DNA of 49,268 nucleotides from Hyphococcus sp. (lineage in GTDB: Bacteria > Pseudomonadota > Alphaproteobacteria > Caulobacterales > Parvularculaceae): NCBI GenBank assembly GCA_021776245.1, contig JAJFGF010000052.1, positions 1 through 49,268 of the forward strand, in the 5' to 3' direction. Position numbers and translations under genes: made by a program. The notes under the pieces were generated by a model, which searched no databases, was not told the origin of the DNA, and worked only from the letters and a program-made list of their open reading frames with translations. Of this stretch, positions 1 through 6,561 are shown piece after piece (position 1 is the first letter of the stretch; each line of letters begins with the position of its first letter).

Positions 1-120
1 AATGCCGCTTTCGCTATTGGCAAAACGCTGCGCTAACACCGTCTTCTCTCCACGCGTAATACAAAGGTCTAAATGCGCCTTGGATATGTCGCATCCTGCA
101 TAGGTTTGTGGTATCGTCAT
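1..120 (-). CDS. IS110-family transposase, N-terminal part (cut by window edge)
   Basis: Forty codons are visible, starting at the ATG at 120 and running off the left edge. The peptide begins MTIPQTYAGCDISKAHLDL. The Gly-Cys-Asp-Ile-Ser-Lys stretch matches the start of the RuvC-like DEDD domain of IS110/IS116/IS902 transposases, and its Asp is the first catalytic acid. These enzymes recombine circular element intermediates into target DNA; members of the IS110 group studied so far are guided by a bridge RNA transcribed from the non-coding end upstream of the transposase gene. No strong ribosome binding site is visible. The C-terminal serine domain and the other end of the element lie outside the window, so intactness cannot be judged. 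Confidence 0.85.
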   Translation of the reverse strand, partial: MTIPQTYAGCDISKAHLDLCITRGEKTVLAQRFANSESGI

Positions 121-310
121 GGCGTCCCTACCTTATCCTTCGGGCTTTTATGCCTATTCAACTGTTCGGGATGAGCACTGGTACATGCTGGCGGGGTCAC
201 TCGCTGAGACACGGTGTCTAAAGCACCAAGGATGAGACGGCCTCCGCCAGCACCCCTCAATAACACCATCCACACAGATAAGGATGAGGTTTCAATAGCG
301 CCAACTGCAA
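121..310 (-). ncRNA. Candidate bridge-RNA region of the IS110 element
   Basis: About 190 bases upstream of the transposase start have no credible gene but clear fold potential. A perfect 9-bp stem pairs 186-194 with 244-252. It encloses a 49-base loop that itself holds a 6-bp hairpin with a one-base loop (207-219). The heptamer CTCATCC (read in transposase sense) occurs three times, at 230-236, 169-175 and 282-288. Location, size and loop architecture fit the 5' non-coding end of IS110-group elements, where the bridge RNA lies. The RNA boundaries and guide segments are inferred, not shown. Confidence 0.45.
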
Positions 311-312
311 CT

Positions 313-363
313 TTTTCCCTCATCCTGAGGGCGGACCTGTTAAGGTCCCTTGTCTCGAAGGAC
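313..363. repeat. Alphaproteobacterial palindromic intergenic repeat beside the IS110 element
   Basis: The segment contains three motifs in order: a CCCTCA/TGAGGG hairpin with a three-base loop (316-330), a GGACCT/AGGTCC hairpin, and GTCTCGAAGGACG (351-363). A CCTCATCCTGAGG half followed by a GTCTCGAAGGACG half is, to my recollection, a common short palindromic repeat between genes of alphaproteobacteria. It lies immediately beyond the likely left end of the IS110 element, so it may be part of the insertion target. Confidence 0.6.
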
Positions 364-518
364 GCGACTATAGCGGCCCCGCCCCGGATTAAAACATGGG
401 GAAGAAAACATGAATGAAGTAAATAGATGACTGCAGTGAACAGCAACCATGCACTCGCCTCTACCTATCTTAGGCTGGAGGTCCATGCTCGTAGCCACAC
501 CCGCGTCGCTGGCAATAG
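364..518. other. Non-coding stretch between repeat and small gene
   Basis: No open frame with protein-like composition or a ribosome binding site is visible here. It is downstream flank of the lipoprotein gene pair that runs leftward. No rho-independent terminator with a clear T-run was seen. Confidence 0.4.
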
Positions 519-740
519 CTAATCGTTTTCTGAAGCCGGCTCCCAACCGGATTTGAGTATCTTTTGATCCGTATCGTAAAATAATGGCCGCTGGCTCAAT
601 ACGACGCCGACAGCGGCCATCTCAGCCGCAGAATCTATATTGAGTAATTTCTTCTTGCCGCCCTCGAGGTGAATAGCGATTGTGCCAGTGTTATTATCGT
701 CGTCCCAGGAAACAGCGTAATGCAGCACTTGCTTTTTCAT
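519..740 (-). CDS. Small hypothetical protein, partner of the lipoprotein gene
   Basis: A 73-residue protein without signal peptide or membrane segment, rich in acidic residues (WDDDNN near the start). I do not recognise the family. I chose the ATG at 740 because GAGGA sits five bases upstream; a GTG at 779 would add 13 residues but has no such site. It begins shortly downstream of the lipoprotein stop at 805 on the same strand, so the two are probably cotranscribed. The short length and unknown family keep confidence moderate. Confidence 0.55.
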   Translation of the reverse strand: MKKQVLHYAVSWDDDNNTGTIAIHLEGGKKKLLNIDSAAEMAAVGVVLSQRPLFYDTDQKILKSGWEPASEND

Positions 741-804
741 AATTTCCTCGCAATCGTCGAATAATTTGTCATCACTCACAGCTTTTTTTCAGCTCAGCCG
801 CAAC

Positions 805-2091
805 TCACTCTTCAGGCAAATCACCAAAGAGCTCATCGATAATCTGCTGTTCACGGGCTATATTCGCTTCGATTCTTAGTCGTGACAATTCCGTTTCTGC
901 GCGCGCCAGGGCCTCGGACGCTTTTTTGTTCTTCATGTGCTCAACACAGAATTCTCGAACCGTTGCATCAACTTTACCATTTGCTCTCCCCAATAGCCCT
1001 GTGCACATCAATGCAAAGTCGTCAAATTCAATATTCGATTGAACAATTTGTCGAATAGCCTTTGCGACCTCCGCGGAAACGGCGCTGTCAGGCTTGCAAC
1101 AATCAGCATCTGCGAATTCAACCCCAGTAGCACCTGCAGTGGCAACTGAATCCGGCTTCTGCAGGGCGTCCTCAAGCGCCTGGATCGCTTTTTTTAAGTC
1201 GCTGACATCGCCCGCAGCTTTTTTCTGTTCCCCCTTTGCCGTCTCAAGCGCCTTATCAGCTTTTGTCTGGTCTTCTTTGGCTTTCGTCACTTTTGTATCA
1301 GCAGCAGCGATCTGCTCCGTCGTCGGTTTCGGGCTAAGATTCGGCGCGTTCAGCGCCACGCGTTCCGCTTCAGCTTTTTTTACAGCTTCCGCGGCAGCTT
1401 CTGCCTCTGATGTTTTTTTAGTAACTGCATCATCCTTTTCTTTCGCTTTTGCCTCAGCAGCCGTCAACTTTGTACGTTTTTCATCGAGCTTACGGATAAT
1501 CGTTTCGACGTTCGAGACAACGCTTGCTGACCCAGACGCGGTGATCGCCACACCTTGCGGGCGAACGGCATTCGTCAATTGTTCAATTGCGAGTATTGAC
1601 ACTAGAATTCGATGATTGCGTGCGGCGCGCATTTCATATGATTGCTTGCTTACAGCATCATTCATCCATTGCAGGCATTCGTTGAACAGAATATCTCTCA
1701 AAGTTTGTATTGTTTGGGTCCGGCTGATCGTCGCGCCGGCTTGCGAAATGCTTTGCGCGAGATTGAGCGCTGCCTGCTGGCGCTCTCCTTCATTTGTTAC
1801 CGCGCCAGATGTGGCAAAAGAGGAACTGAGAACTGTAAAGACGTCCGGGCTTGGTTCGGCGCAATAGCGTGAAACGGTTCTTGAGCCCTTCAGTATTTGT
1901 TCGTTTGGCTTCGCAGGGTCTGGCGTCTCATATTCATTATACTGAATGGAATTCGTCAAGATCGCCCGCTGCGATGCGTCGATGATGATATTGTTGCCAT
2001 CCGCACTGTCATATTTTCTAAAAACGCTATACTTGTTCGCACCGCATCCCGCTATCAGAGAAAACGCAAATAAGATAAATAATGATCGCAT
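805..2091 (-). CDS. Coiled-coil lipoprotein of unknown function
   Basis: This 428-residue protein starts at an ATG preceded by GGAGG. Residues 1-16 form a lipoprotein signal ending in LIAGC, with Cys16 as the expected lipidation site. The N-terminal 190 residues look globular (RYCAEPSPDVF around residue 75). Residues about 195-300 are a long Ala/Lys/Glu-rich heptad region, a likely coiled coil, followed by a Cys-containing C-terminal part. The product should be anchored to the outer or inner membrane with the coiled coil in the periplasm. The small gene at 519-740 follows in the same direction. I do not recognise a named family and assign no function. Confidence 0.75.
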   Translation of the reverse strand: MRSLFILFAFSLIAGCGANKYSVFRKYDSADGNNIIIDASQRAILTNSIQYNEYETPDPAKPNEQILKGSRTVSRYCAEPSPDVFTVLSSSFATSGAVTNEGERQQAALNLAQSISQAGATISRTQTIQTLRDILFNECLQWMNDAVSKQSYEMRAARNHRILVSILAIEQLTNAVRPQGVAITASGSASVVSNVETIIRKLDEKRTKLTAAEAKAKEKDDAVTKKTSEAEAAAEAVKKAEAERVALNAPNLSPKPTTEQIAAADTKVTKAKEDQTKADKALETAKGEQKKAAGDVSDLKKAIQALEDALQKPDSVATAGATGVEFADADCCKPDSAVSAEVAKAIRQIVQSNIEFDDFALMCTGLLGRANGKVDATVREFCVEHMKNKKASEALARAETELSRLRIEANIAREQQIIDELFGDLPEE

Positions 2092-2296
2092 CCCCGCCTC
2101 CCCATAAACCCGCCACTACTTTGCTATGCTGGACAATGGTCGTCAACAATCAAATCTTATATTGTGATACCATAACATGCGATGTTGCGTTGCGCTCCGC
2201 CAAGCGTTGAATTGAATCTAGTGTATTGCTGCAACACACGATGGACACGACGAAACCGAGGCGGCAATAATCGCCGAATTGGATAAAAGGAATTTT

Positions 2297-3238
2297 ATGA
2301 CCATCGAAGCCCTGCGCACCCCCGACGACCGTTTCGACAATCTCTCGGGCTGGGATTACGCGCCCCATTATATTGACGACCTGCCCGGTTATGAGGGGCT
2401 GCGGATGCATTATGTCGATGAGGATCCATCTGCCGGAAAAAATGGGGACGGCGTCACGTTTCTATGCATCCATGGAGAGCCGAGCTGGGCTTATCTCTAT
2501 CGCAAGATGGGCAAGGTCTTTACGCAAGCCGGCCATCGCTTTGTCGCGGTCGATATGTTCGGATTTGGCCGCTCCGACAAGCCGGTCGATGACGGTGTCT
2601 ACACCTATCATTTTCACCGCAATGCGCTGCTCGCTTTTGTCGAGCGGCTCGATCTCAAAAATGTCTGCCTTGTCTGTCAGGACTGGGGCGGGTTGCTGGG
2701 CCTGACCCTGCCCATGGAGGCGCCGGACCGTTACACACGGCTGCTTGTCATGAACACCGGCCTGCCCGCCGGTGAAAATGCCGGCAAGGGATTCGCCGAC
2801 TGGCGCGCATTCTGTAAGGCCAACCCGGATCTCGATGTGGGCGCGCTGATGAAACGCGCAACGCCGATATTGACCGATGATGAAGTCGCCGCTTATGCAG
2901 CCCCTTTCCCCGACATACAATATAAAGCGGGCGTGCGCCGTTTTCCTGAACTGGTGATGCTCACCGGCGGCGAAGGCGAGGCGCTCACGCCCGCCGCCAG
3001 TGAAGGCGTCGAGACATCCTTAAAAGCGCGCAAATTCTGGTCACAGGACTGGTCCGGCGACAGCTTCATGGCGATCGGCATGCAGGACCCGGTGCTCGGC
3101 CCGCCCGCCATGCAGATGCTCCGCAAGATGATTAAAGACTGTCCGGAACCCATGGAAGTCGCCGATGGCGGGCATTTTGTCCAGGAATGGGGCGAACCGA
3201 TTGCCAAAGCGGCGCTGGAAAAATTCGGGATTGCCTAG
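2297..3238 (+). CDS. dhmA: Haloalkane dehalogenase, HLD-I subfamily
   Basis: An alpha/beta-hydrolase of 313 residues that should replace halogen by hydroxyl on haloalkanes through a covalent alkyl-enzyme ester. The N-terminus (RTPDDRFDNL) and the HGEPSW oxyanion region resemble DhlA of Xanthobacter. The nucleophile is Asp129 in CQDWGG, the acid Asp264 in GMQDP, the base His293 in GGHF. The halide-binding pair is Trp130 and Trp169, spaced 39 residues as in DppA rather than 50 as in DhlA. The chosen ATG at 2297 has AAAAGGA six bases upstream; an in-frame TTG at 2279 lacks one. It stands alone, with no alcohol or aldehyde dehydrogenase beside it. Substrate range is unknown. The gene symbol is tentative. 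Confidence 0.88.
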   Translation: MTIEALRTPDDRFDNLSGWDYAPHYIDDLPGYEGLRMHYVDEDPSAGKNGDGVTFLCIHGEPSWAYLYRKMGKVFTQAGHRFVAVDMFGFGRSDKPVDDGVYTYHFHRNALLAFVERLDLKNVCLVCQDWGGLLGLTLPMEAPDRYTRLLVMNTGLPAGENAGKGFADWRAFCKANPDLDVGALMKRATPILTDDEVAAYAAPFPDIQYKAGVRRFPELVMLTGGEGEALTPAASEGVETSLKARKFWSQDWSGDSFMAIGMQDPVLGPPAMQMLRKMIKDCPEPMEVADGGHFVQEWGEPIAKAALEKFGIA

Positions 3239-3453
3239 GGCGCGAACAGCACGTTAAGCTTTAATCTTCCGCCTGGCGCGGTACGGAAAAACCGGCCGGG
3301 GGCATTACGCGCAAACTGGAAACCACCATGAACTCCTTCCTGTTCATGACGCTCAATCTCTTCGAGATTTCGATTCGCCTCAGGAAGGACAATACGGTCA
3401 AGAAAGATGTCTTCGGCGGGGTTGATTGAGAGTCGGTCAAACACGACTTCCAA
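3239..3453 (-). CDS. Doubtful short reading frame between dehalogenase and secreted protein
   Basis: A frame of about 71 residues with fairly protein-like composition (FDRLSINPAEDIFLDRI) is open on the minus strand and begins at a TTG with no spaced ribosome binding site. It stays open upstream of that codon. It might be a decayed gene tail or chance. I do not recognise it. Confidence 0.2.
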
Positions 3454-3482
3454 CCCTACCCGCCGAATGACCGACTGAAATC

Positions 3483-4016
3483 TTATTCTTCTTCAGCGAT
3501 GCGCACCATGATGTGTGCGTAGGGCGTGTCTTTCCACATGACATAGACGGCGTCATTTGGATCGGTTGACATCCCTTCAAGCATCGTCGCGTCGGGTGCG
3601 ATGATCATCAAATGCGGCCCCTCCTTCACCCAGTCATTGTCGTCGGTGGGCGCGGTCGCATACGGATCAATGTTGCTCACGCCGATGGCGTCGCCTTCGC
3701 CAGCGAGCATGTAGGAAACGCTAAGCTGCGTGGGCGCAAAGGGTTTCTGGCCCATCAGCGCAGCCATCATGGCGCCCCATTCGCCGCTATTACACATGGG
3801 ACCGACATTTGGTTGCTGCGGAAAACAGACCCAGCCATTGTCTCCCTCTCGAAGCACCTTGCCCTGGCCGTCTTCGATCTTTGCATTTGCGGAGATGGCG
3901 GCAGGCGCGGCGCTCATCGCGCTGGCGATTTTCTCCCCCTTGTCGCCAGCCAGGGCTGACCCGGAAACGCCGCAGAAAAATACCATTGCGCCTGCAGTTA
4001 CAATCATTGCTCGCAT
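3483..4016 (-). CDS. Secreted hypothetical protein
   Basis: A 177-residue protein with a typical Sec signal peptide (MRAMIVTAGAMVFFCGVSG, cleavage likely after SALA). The mature part has a Cys pair (WVCF and PMCN) separated by about 11 residues, and ends in Glu-rich residues. The ATG at 4016 is preferred because GGAG lies seven bases upstream; an upstream ATG would add 13 residues before the signal. It is transcribed alone toward the dehalogenase. I do not recognise a named domain; periplasmic location is the only inference. Confidence 0.7.
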   Translation of the reverse strand: MRAMIVTAGAMVFFCGVSGSALAGDKGEKIASAMSAAPAAISANAKIEDGQGKVLREGDNGWVCFPQQPNVGPMCNSGEWGAMMAALMGQKPFAPTQLSVSYMLAGEGDAIGVSNIDPYATAPTDDNDWVKEGPHLMIIAPDATMLEGMSTDPNDAVYVMWKDTPYAHIMVRIAEEE

Positions 4017-4433
4017 ATTAATCTCCATTTTGAAAAATGAACCCGAAGAACTCAAACCAATTGGAAGAAATACTGGCGCCGCGCCGATCAGGAAACACTA
4101 TTTCTGCTGCGAGGAATAATCGACGCCCGGTCGGCAGTCACGGCAAAACAAGTCAGTTTCTAGCACATCGAATTATGGAAAGGTGAGTTTTTTTATCAAA
4201 ACGGTGCGTGGATAAAACACGCAAAATTACAGTGAATTGCACGATTATCGCTACAAAGAACGGTCGGATGTTTTGCGCGCTGCATTGCAGCAGGAACGGT
4301 TCCCCGCGCCGGCGCAAGGCTGAATTGCCACGCGCCTCTAATCCGATGGCCGGCGTTCATTGCCGGCAATTCTGTTATCAGAAAAATGTTGACGGACTCG
4401 CATTTTTGGGCGCTGCCGCATTCATTTCATTAG
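4017..4433. other. Gene-free stretch
   Basis: About 400 bases with no supported gene. A plus-strand frame from 4208 (88 residues) is Cys- and Arg-rich, has no ribosome binding site and is judged spurious. The part next to 4016 should contain the promoter of the secreted protein gene, but no clear -35/-10 pair was seen. Confidence 0.4.
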
Positions 4434-4526
4434 ACGCTGGCGGCGGACCGCACCAACAGGAAAGAGCTCATTGATGCGGCGGGGCGCATCACCGCTTCGC
4501 AGGCCGATGAGATCGACTTTATGCGG
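4434..4526 (+). pseudogene. DUF305-like C-terminal remnant
   Basis: In one frame the plus strand reads RKELIDAAGRITASQADEI then DFMR, which resembles the conserved C-terminal helix of DUF305 proteins (an A..I..SQ..EI..M pattern). A stop codon lies directly upstream in the same frame (4431-4433) and no start is available, so only a fragment remains. It is short and the family assignment rests on pattern alone. Confidence 0.35.
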
Positions 4527-4564
4527 CAAGGCTGCGCTAGTTGCGGCTGGAAGTTTTTAAATCC

Positions 4565-4735
4565 TCAATATTGGCAAGCCTGCGCAATTCTTTCGGCGTC
4601 ACCCTCACGAATGCCGATGATAAATTTGTTGACCGCATGGCGTATCGCTGCGTTTTGATCCTGGTTTGCCGCGCCGCTTGCGGAGCGCGCGAAACTTGAC
4701 GCGGCAATAATGGCGGCGGCAATATTAGCGCGCAT
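4565..4735 (-). pseudogene. Truncated secreted NTF2-like protein
   Basis: A 56-residue frame starts at an ATG with GGAG about eight bases upstream. It has a signal-peptide-like start (MRANIAAAIIAASSFARSAS) and then NAAIRHAVNKFIIGIREGDA, which resembles the first helix of SnoaL/NTF2-like (DUF4440-type) periplasmic proteins. It stops after QACQY, where the rest of the fold should follow. The real start and abrupt end suggest a gene head cut by recombination against the DUF305-like tail. It could also be a genuine short peptide. Confidence 0.4.
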
Positions 4736-4764
4736 TTTTCAGCTCTCCGGGGTTTTGCATTGAG

Positions 4765-5250
4765 ATGACCGCCAGATCCGAACGCAAACTCACCTTCGCG
4801 CGGTTGCCGGACATTTCGCCAGACGAGATCATTGCGCATATGTCTGACGCGCGTGTCGCCGAACACATGCCGCTGCTCACATTTACATGGGACCAGCACG
4901 CCGTCGCCAAATTTGTCGCCGCCAAAGAAGAGCGCTGGCGTCGCGATGGGCTGGGCCACTGGGCAATCCTTTGTGACGGCGCCTATGCCGGATGGGGCGG
5001 ATTTCAGAAAGAAGGCGACGAGTGGGATTACGGTCTGGTGCTGAAGCCCGAGCATTTCGGGCTTGGCCTGCGTATCTCCAGGAAGGCAATGGCGTTTGCC
5101 GCGGCCGATAAACGAATTCCGTTCGTGACATTCCTGTTGCCGCCCTCGCGCAAGAATCTCGGAGGGCTTTCGAGGCTTGGAGCGAGATTTGTGGAAGAAA
5201 CCGATTACGACGGCGCCAGATTTTTGAAGTACCGCCTGGACACCGAATGA
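4765..5250 (+). CDS. GNAT-family N-acetyltransferase (RimJ/RimL type)
   Basis: A 161-residue protein with the layout of GCN5-related acetyltransferases that move an acetyl group from acetyl-CoA to an amine. The region HWAILCDGAYAGWGGFQKEG is the central beta-hairpin. EHFGLGLRISRKAM occupies the acetyl-CoA loop position but lacks the canonical Q/R-x-x-G-x-G/A spacing, and NLGGLSRLGARFV is the C-terminal motif of RimJ/RimL-like members. Start is the ATG at 4765, 29 bases from the divergent remnant; the ribosome binding site is weak. The substrate cannot be inferred. The modified CoA loop may mean altered cofactor binding. Confidence 0.7.
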   Translation: MTARSERKLTFARLPDISPDEIIAHMSDARVAEHMPLLTFTWDQHAVAKFVAAKEERWRRDGLGHWAILCDGAYAGWGGFQKEGDEWDYGLVLKPEHFGLGLRISRKAMAFAAADKRIPFVTFLLPPSRKNLGGLSRLGARFVEETDYDGARFLKYRLDTE

Positions 5251-5283
5251 GCGCAAATCAGCCCGGTACTTTGAAACGCACGA

Positions 5284-5463
5284 TCAGAATTGGGCGGCTT
5301 TGATTTTCGATAATATAGTTTCACCCCGTTCGATCATCTCTTCCATCTCGCCTGAGAGAACAATCTTGCCGTATAACAATATATGAAGCTGTTCGCGCGC
5401 CGCGCCGAATTGAGTCCAGGGGTGATCAAACCGATCCGGGCAATACGCGCCCATTATGGTCAT
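5284..5463 (-). CDS. Possible small hypothetical protein
   Basis: A 59-residue frame starting MTIMGAYCPDRFDHPWTQFG, convergent with the acetyltransferase gene. The C-terminal half is a likely amphipathic helix (EMEEMIERGETILSKIKAAQ). No ribosome binding site is evident and the family is unknown. Composition resembles a real protein more than an antisense shadow. Confidence 0.35.
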   Translation of the reverse strand: MTIMGAYCPDRFDHPWTQFGAAREQLHILLYGKIVLSGEMEEMIERGETILSKIKAAQF

Positions 5464-5567
5464 TGCTGTTTGCAAGTTTAAACGGCCCCGATAAGCTGGC
5501 TATAGGCTATGACCGCGACAGACATTCTCCACGGACGACATGATATGGGAAATTATGAGGTGCTGAG

Positions 5568-6038
5568 ATGAATTTGGATCGATTAAACCGCTGGATGACC
5601 CTGGCCGCCAATATCGGCGTGTTGGCGGGGATTATGTTTCTTTCCTTTGAATTGCGCCAGAACACGATGGCGTCCCGAATGGAAGCCGCCAGTGACTTTC
5701 AGGACAGCTTCAGCAAAATCGAGTTTTTCATCGCCCAGAGTCCGGAATTTGCAGAATTGCTGGTGAAGGGGCGCGAGGGTGAAGAGGTTTCAGTCACGGG
5801 TCAGCTCAGGCTAACGGTGTTTTATGGCAATGTTTTGCGCACCTGGCAGAACTCTTACCTGCAATTCCTCTCCGGGGCGCTTGACAAGGACCTTTGGCGG
5901 GGAAGCCAGACCCGGTTGAGTGTGGTGCTGAAGGGTGATCGCGGGCTCGTCGATCATTGGCAGACGAACAAATCGCAGTTCAGCCCGGCCTTCAACGACA
6001 TGATTGCATCAATCATTGGTGACCCCGGCAGGGGGTGA
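5568..6038 (+). CDS. Single-pass membrane protein of unknown function
   Basis: A 156-residue protein preceded by GAGG a few bases before the ATG. The N-terminus carries one membrane helix (about residues 12-30, including NIGVLAGIMFLSFELRQN) followed by a helical soluble domain. This N-terminal pattern, an Asn-Ile-Gly-Val-Leu helix ending in E(L/I)xQN, recurs in uncharacterised proteins of marine proteobacteria. The Trp- and Gln-rich soluble part probably faces the cytoplasm or periplasm; orientation is not certain. No function is proposed. It is monocistronic as far as can be seen. Confidence 0.65.
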   Translation: MNLDRLNRWMTLAANIGVLAGIMFLSFELRQNTMASRMEAASDFQDSFSKIEFFIAQSPEFAELLVKGREGEEVSVTGQLRLTVFYGNVLRTWQNSYLQFLSGALDKDLWRGSQTRLSVVLKGDRGLVDHWQTNKSQFSPAFNDMIASIIGDPGRG

Positions 6039-6561
6039 TCGCCTGAATATAATCAAGATTTTGGTTCGCCGACAATAATGCGCTCACACAGCGGTGAAAA
6101 TGGAAAAAGCGCGATGACGCGAGGAATTCCAATTTCGAGCATTGCCTTTTCGGCGATTATGCGGTTTGCGTTCGGCGAGCACGTCGCAATCAGCACGCTG
6201 CGCGCAGTCGAAACTCTGGAACGCGACCCGCGCTGTGCATTGGAACCGGAAACACAGCGGCCGCATGTAAGCAAGTCTGAGCGTCCCCGCTATTCGCACT
6301 TTTATGACGATGAAACGCAAGCGGAGGCAGAGTAACCTTCAAACGAGCGCGATATTTTCTTCACTTATTTATCGGGGAAGCGCCGGGCGCAACGAGGCGA
6401 AGGGAGCTCAATAAAAGATCCCGGTTCGCTTGAGCCGCGAAATCACATTAGATCATCGGGCGATTAGATGGAATCGACCGATGATCTGAATTATTGGCTG
6501 CGCGCCCGATTTTGCGAAAAACCGGTAGCCACTTTTTCGCCCGGCGCTATAGGATACCCCC
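6039..6561. other. Gene-free or decayed stretch upstream of ggt
   Basis: Overlapping frames on both strands (6053-6335) give 73-85 residue peptides but none has a ribosome binding site, a recognisable motif or clear codon bias, so I call none. The last 150 bases before 6562 should hold the ggt promoter; no convincing sigma-70 boxes were identified. Confidence 0.4.

Noticed and set aside
117-446. Minus-strand 109-residue frame over the IS110 upstream region
   Set aside because: Composition is not protein-like, it overlaps the transposase start in another frame, and the DNA is better explained by palindromes.
1094-1615. Plus-strand 173-residue Ala/Ser-rich frame
   Set aside because: It is the antisense of the Ala/Lys-rich coiled coil of the lipoprotein, which produces such low-complexity frames by codon bias.
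4537-5256. Minus-strand 239-residue frame
   Set aside because: It runs antisense through the GNAT acetyltransferase gene, is rich in Arg and Pro, and has no ribosome binding site; only its distal part covers the real NTF2-like remnant, in another frame.
6053-6335. Competing frames on both strands before ggt
   Set aside because: None has a ribosome binding site, recognisable motif or consistent codon use.
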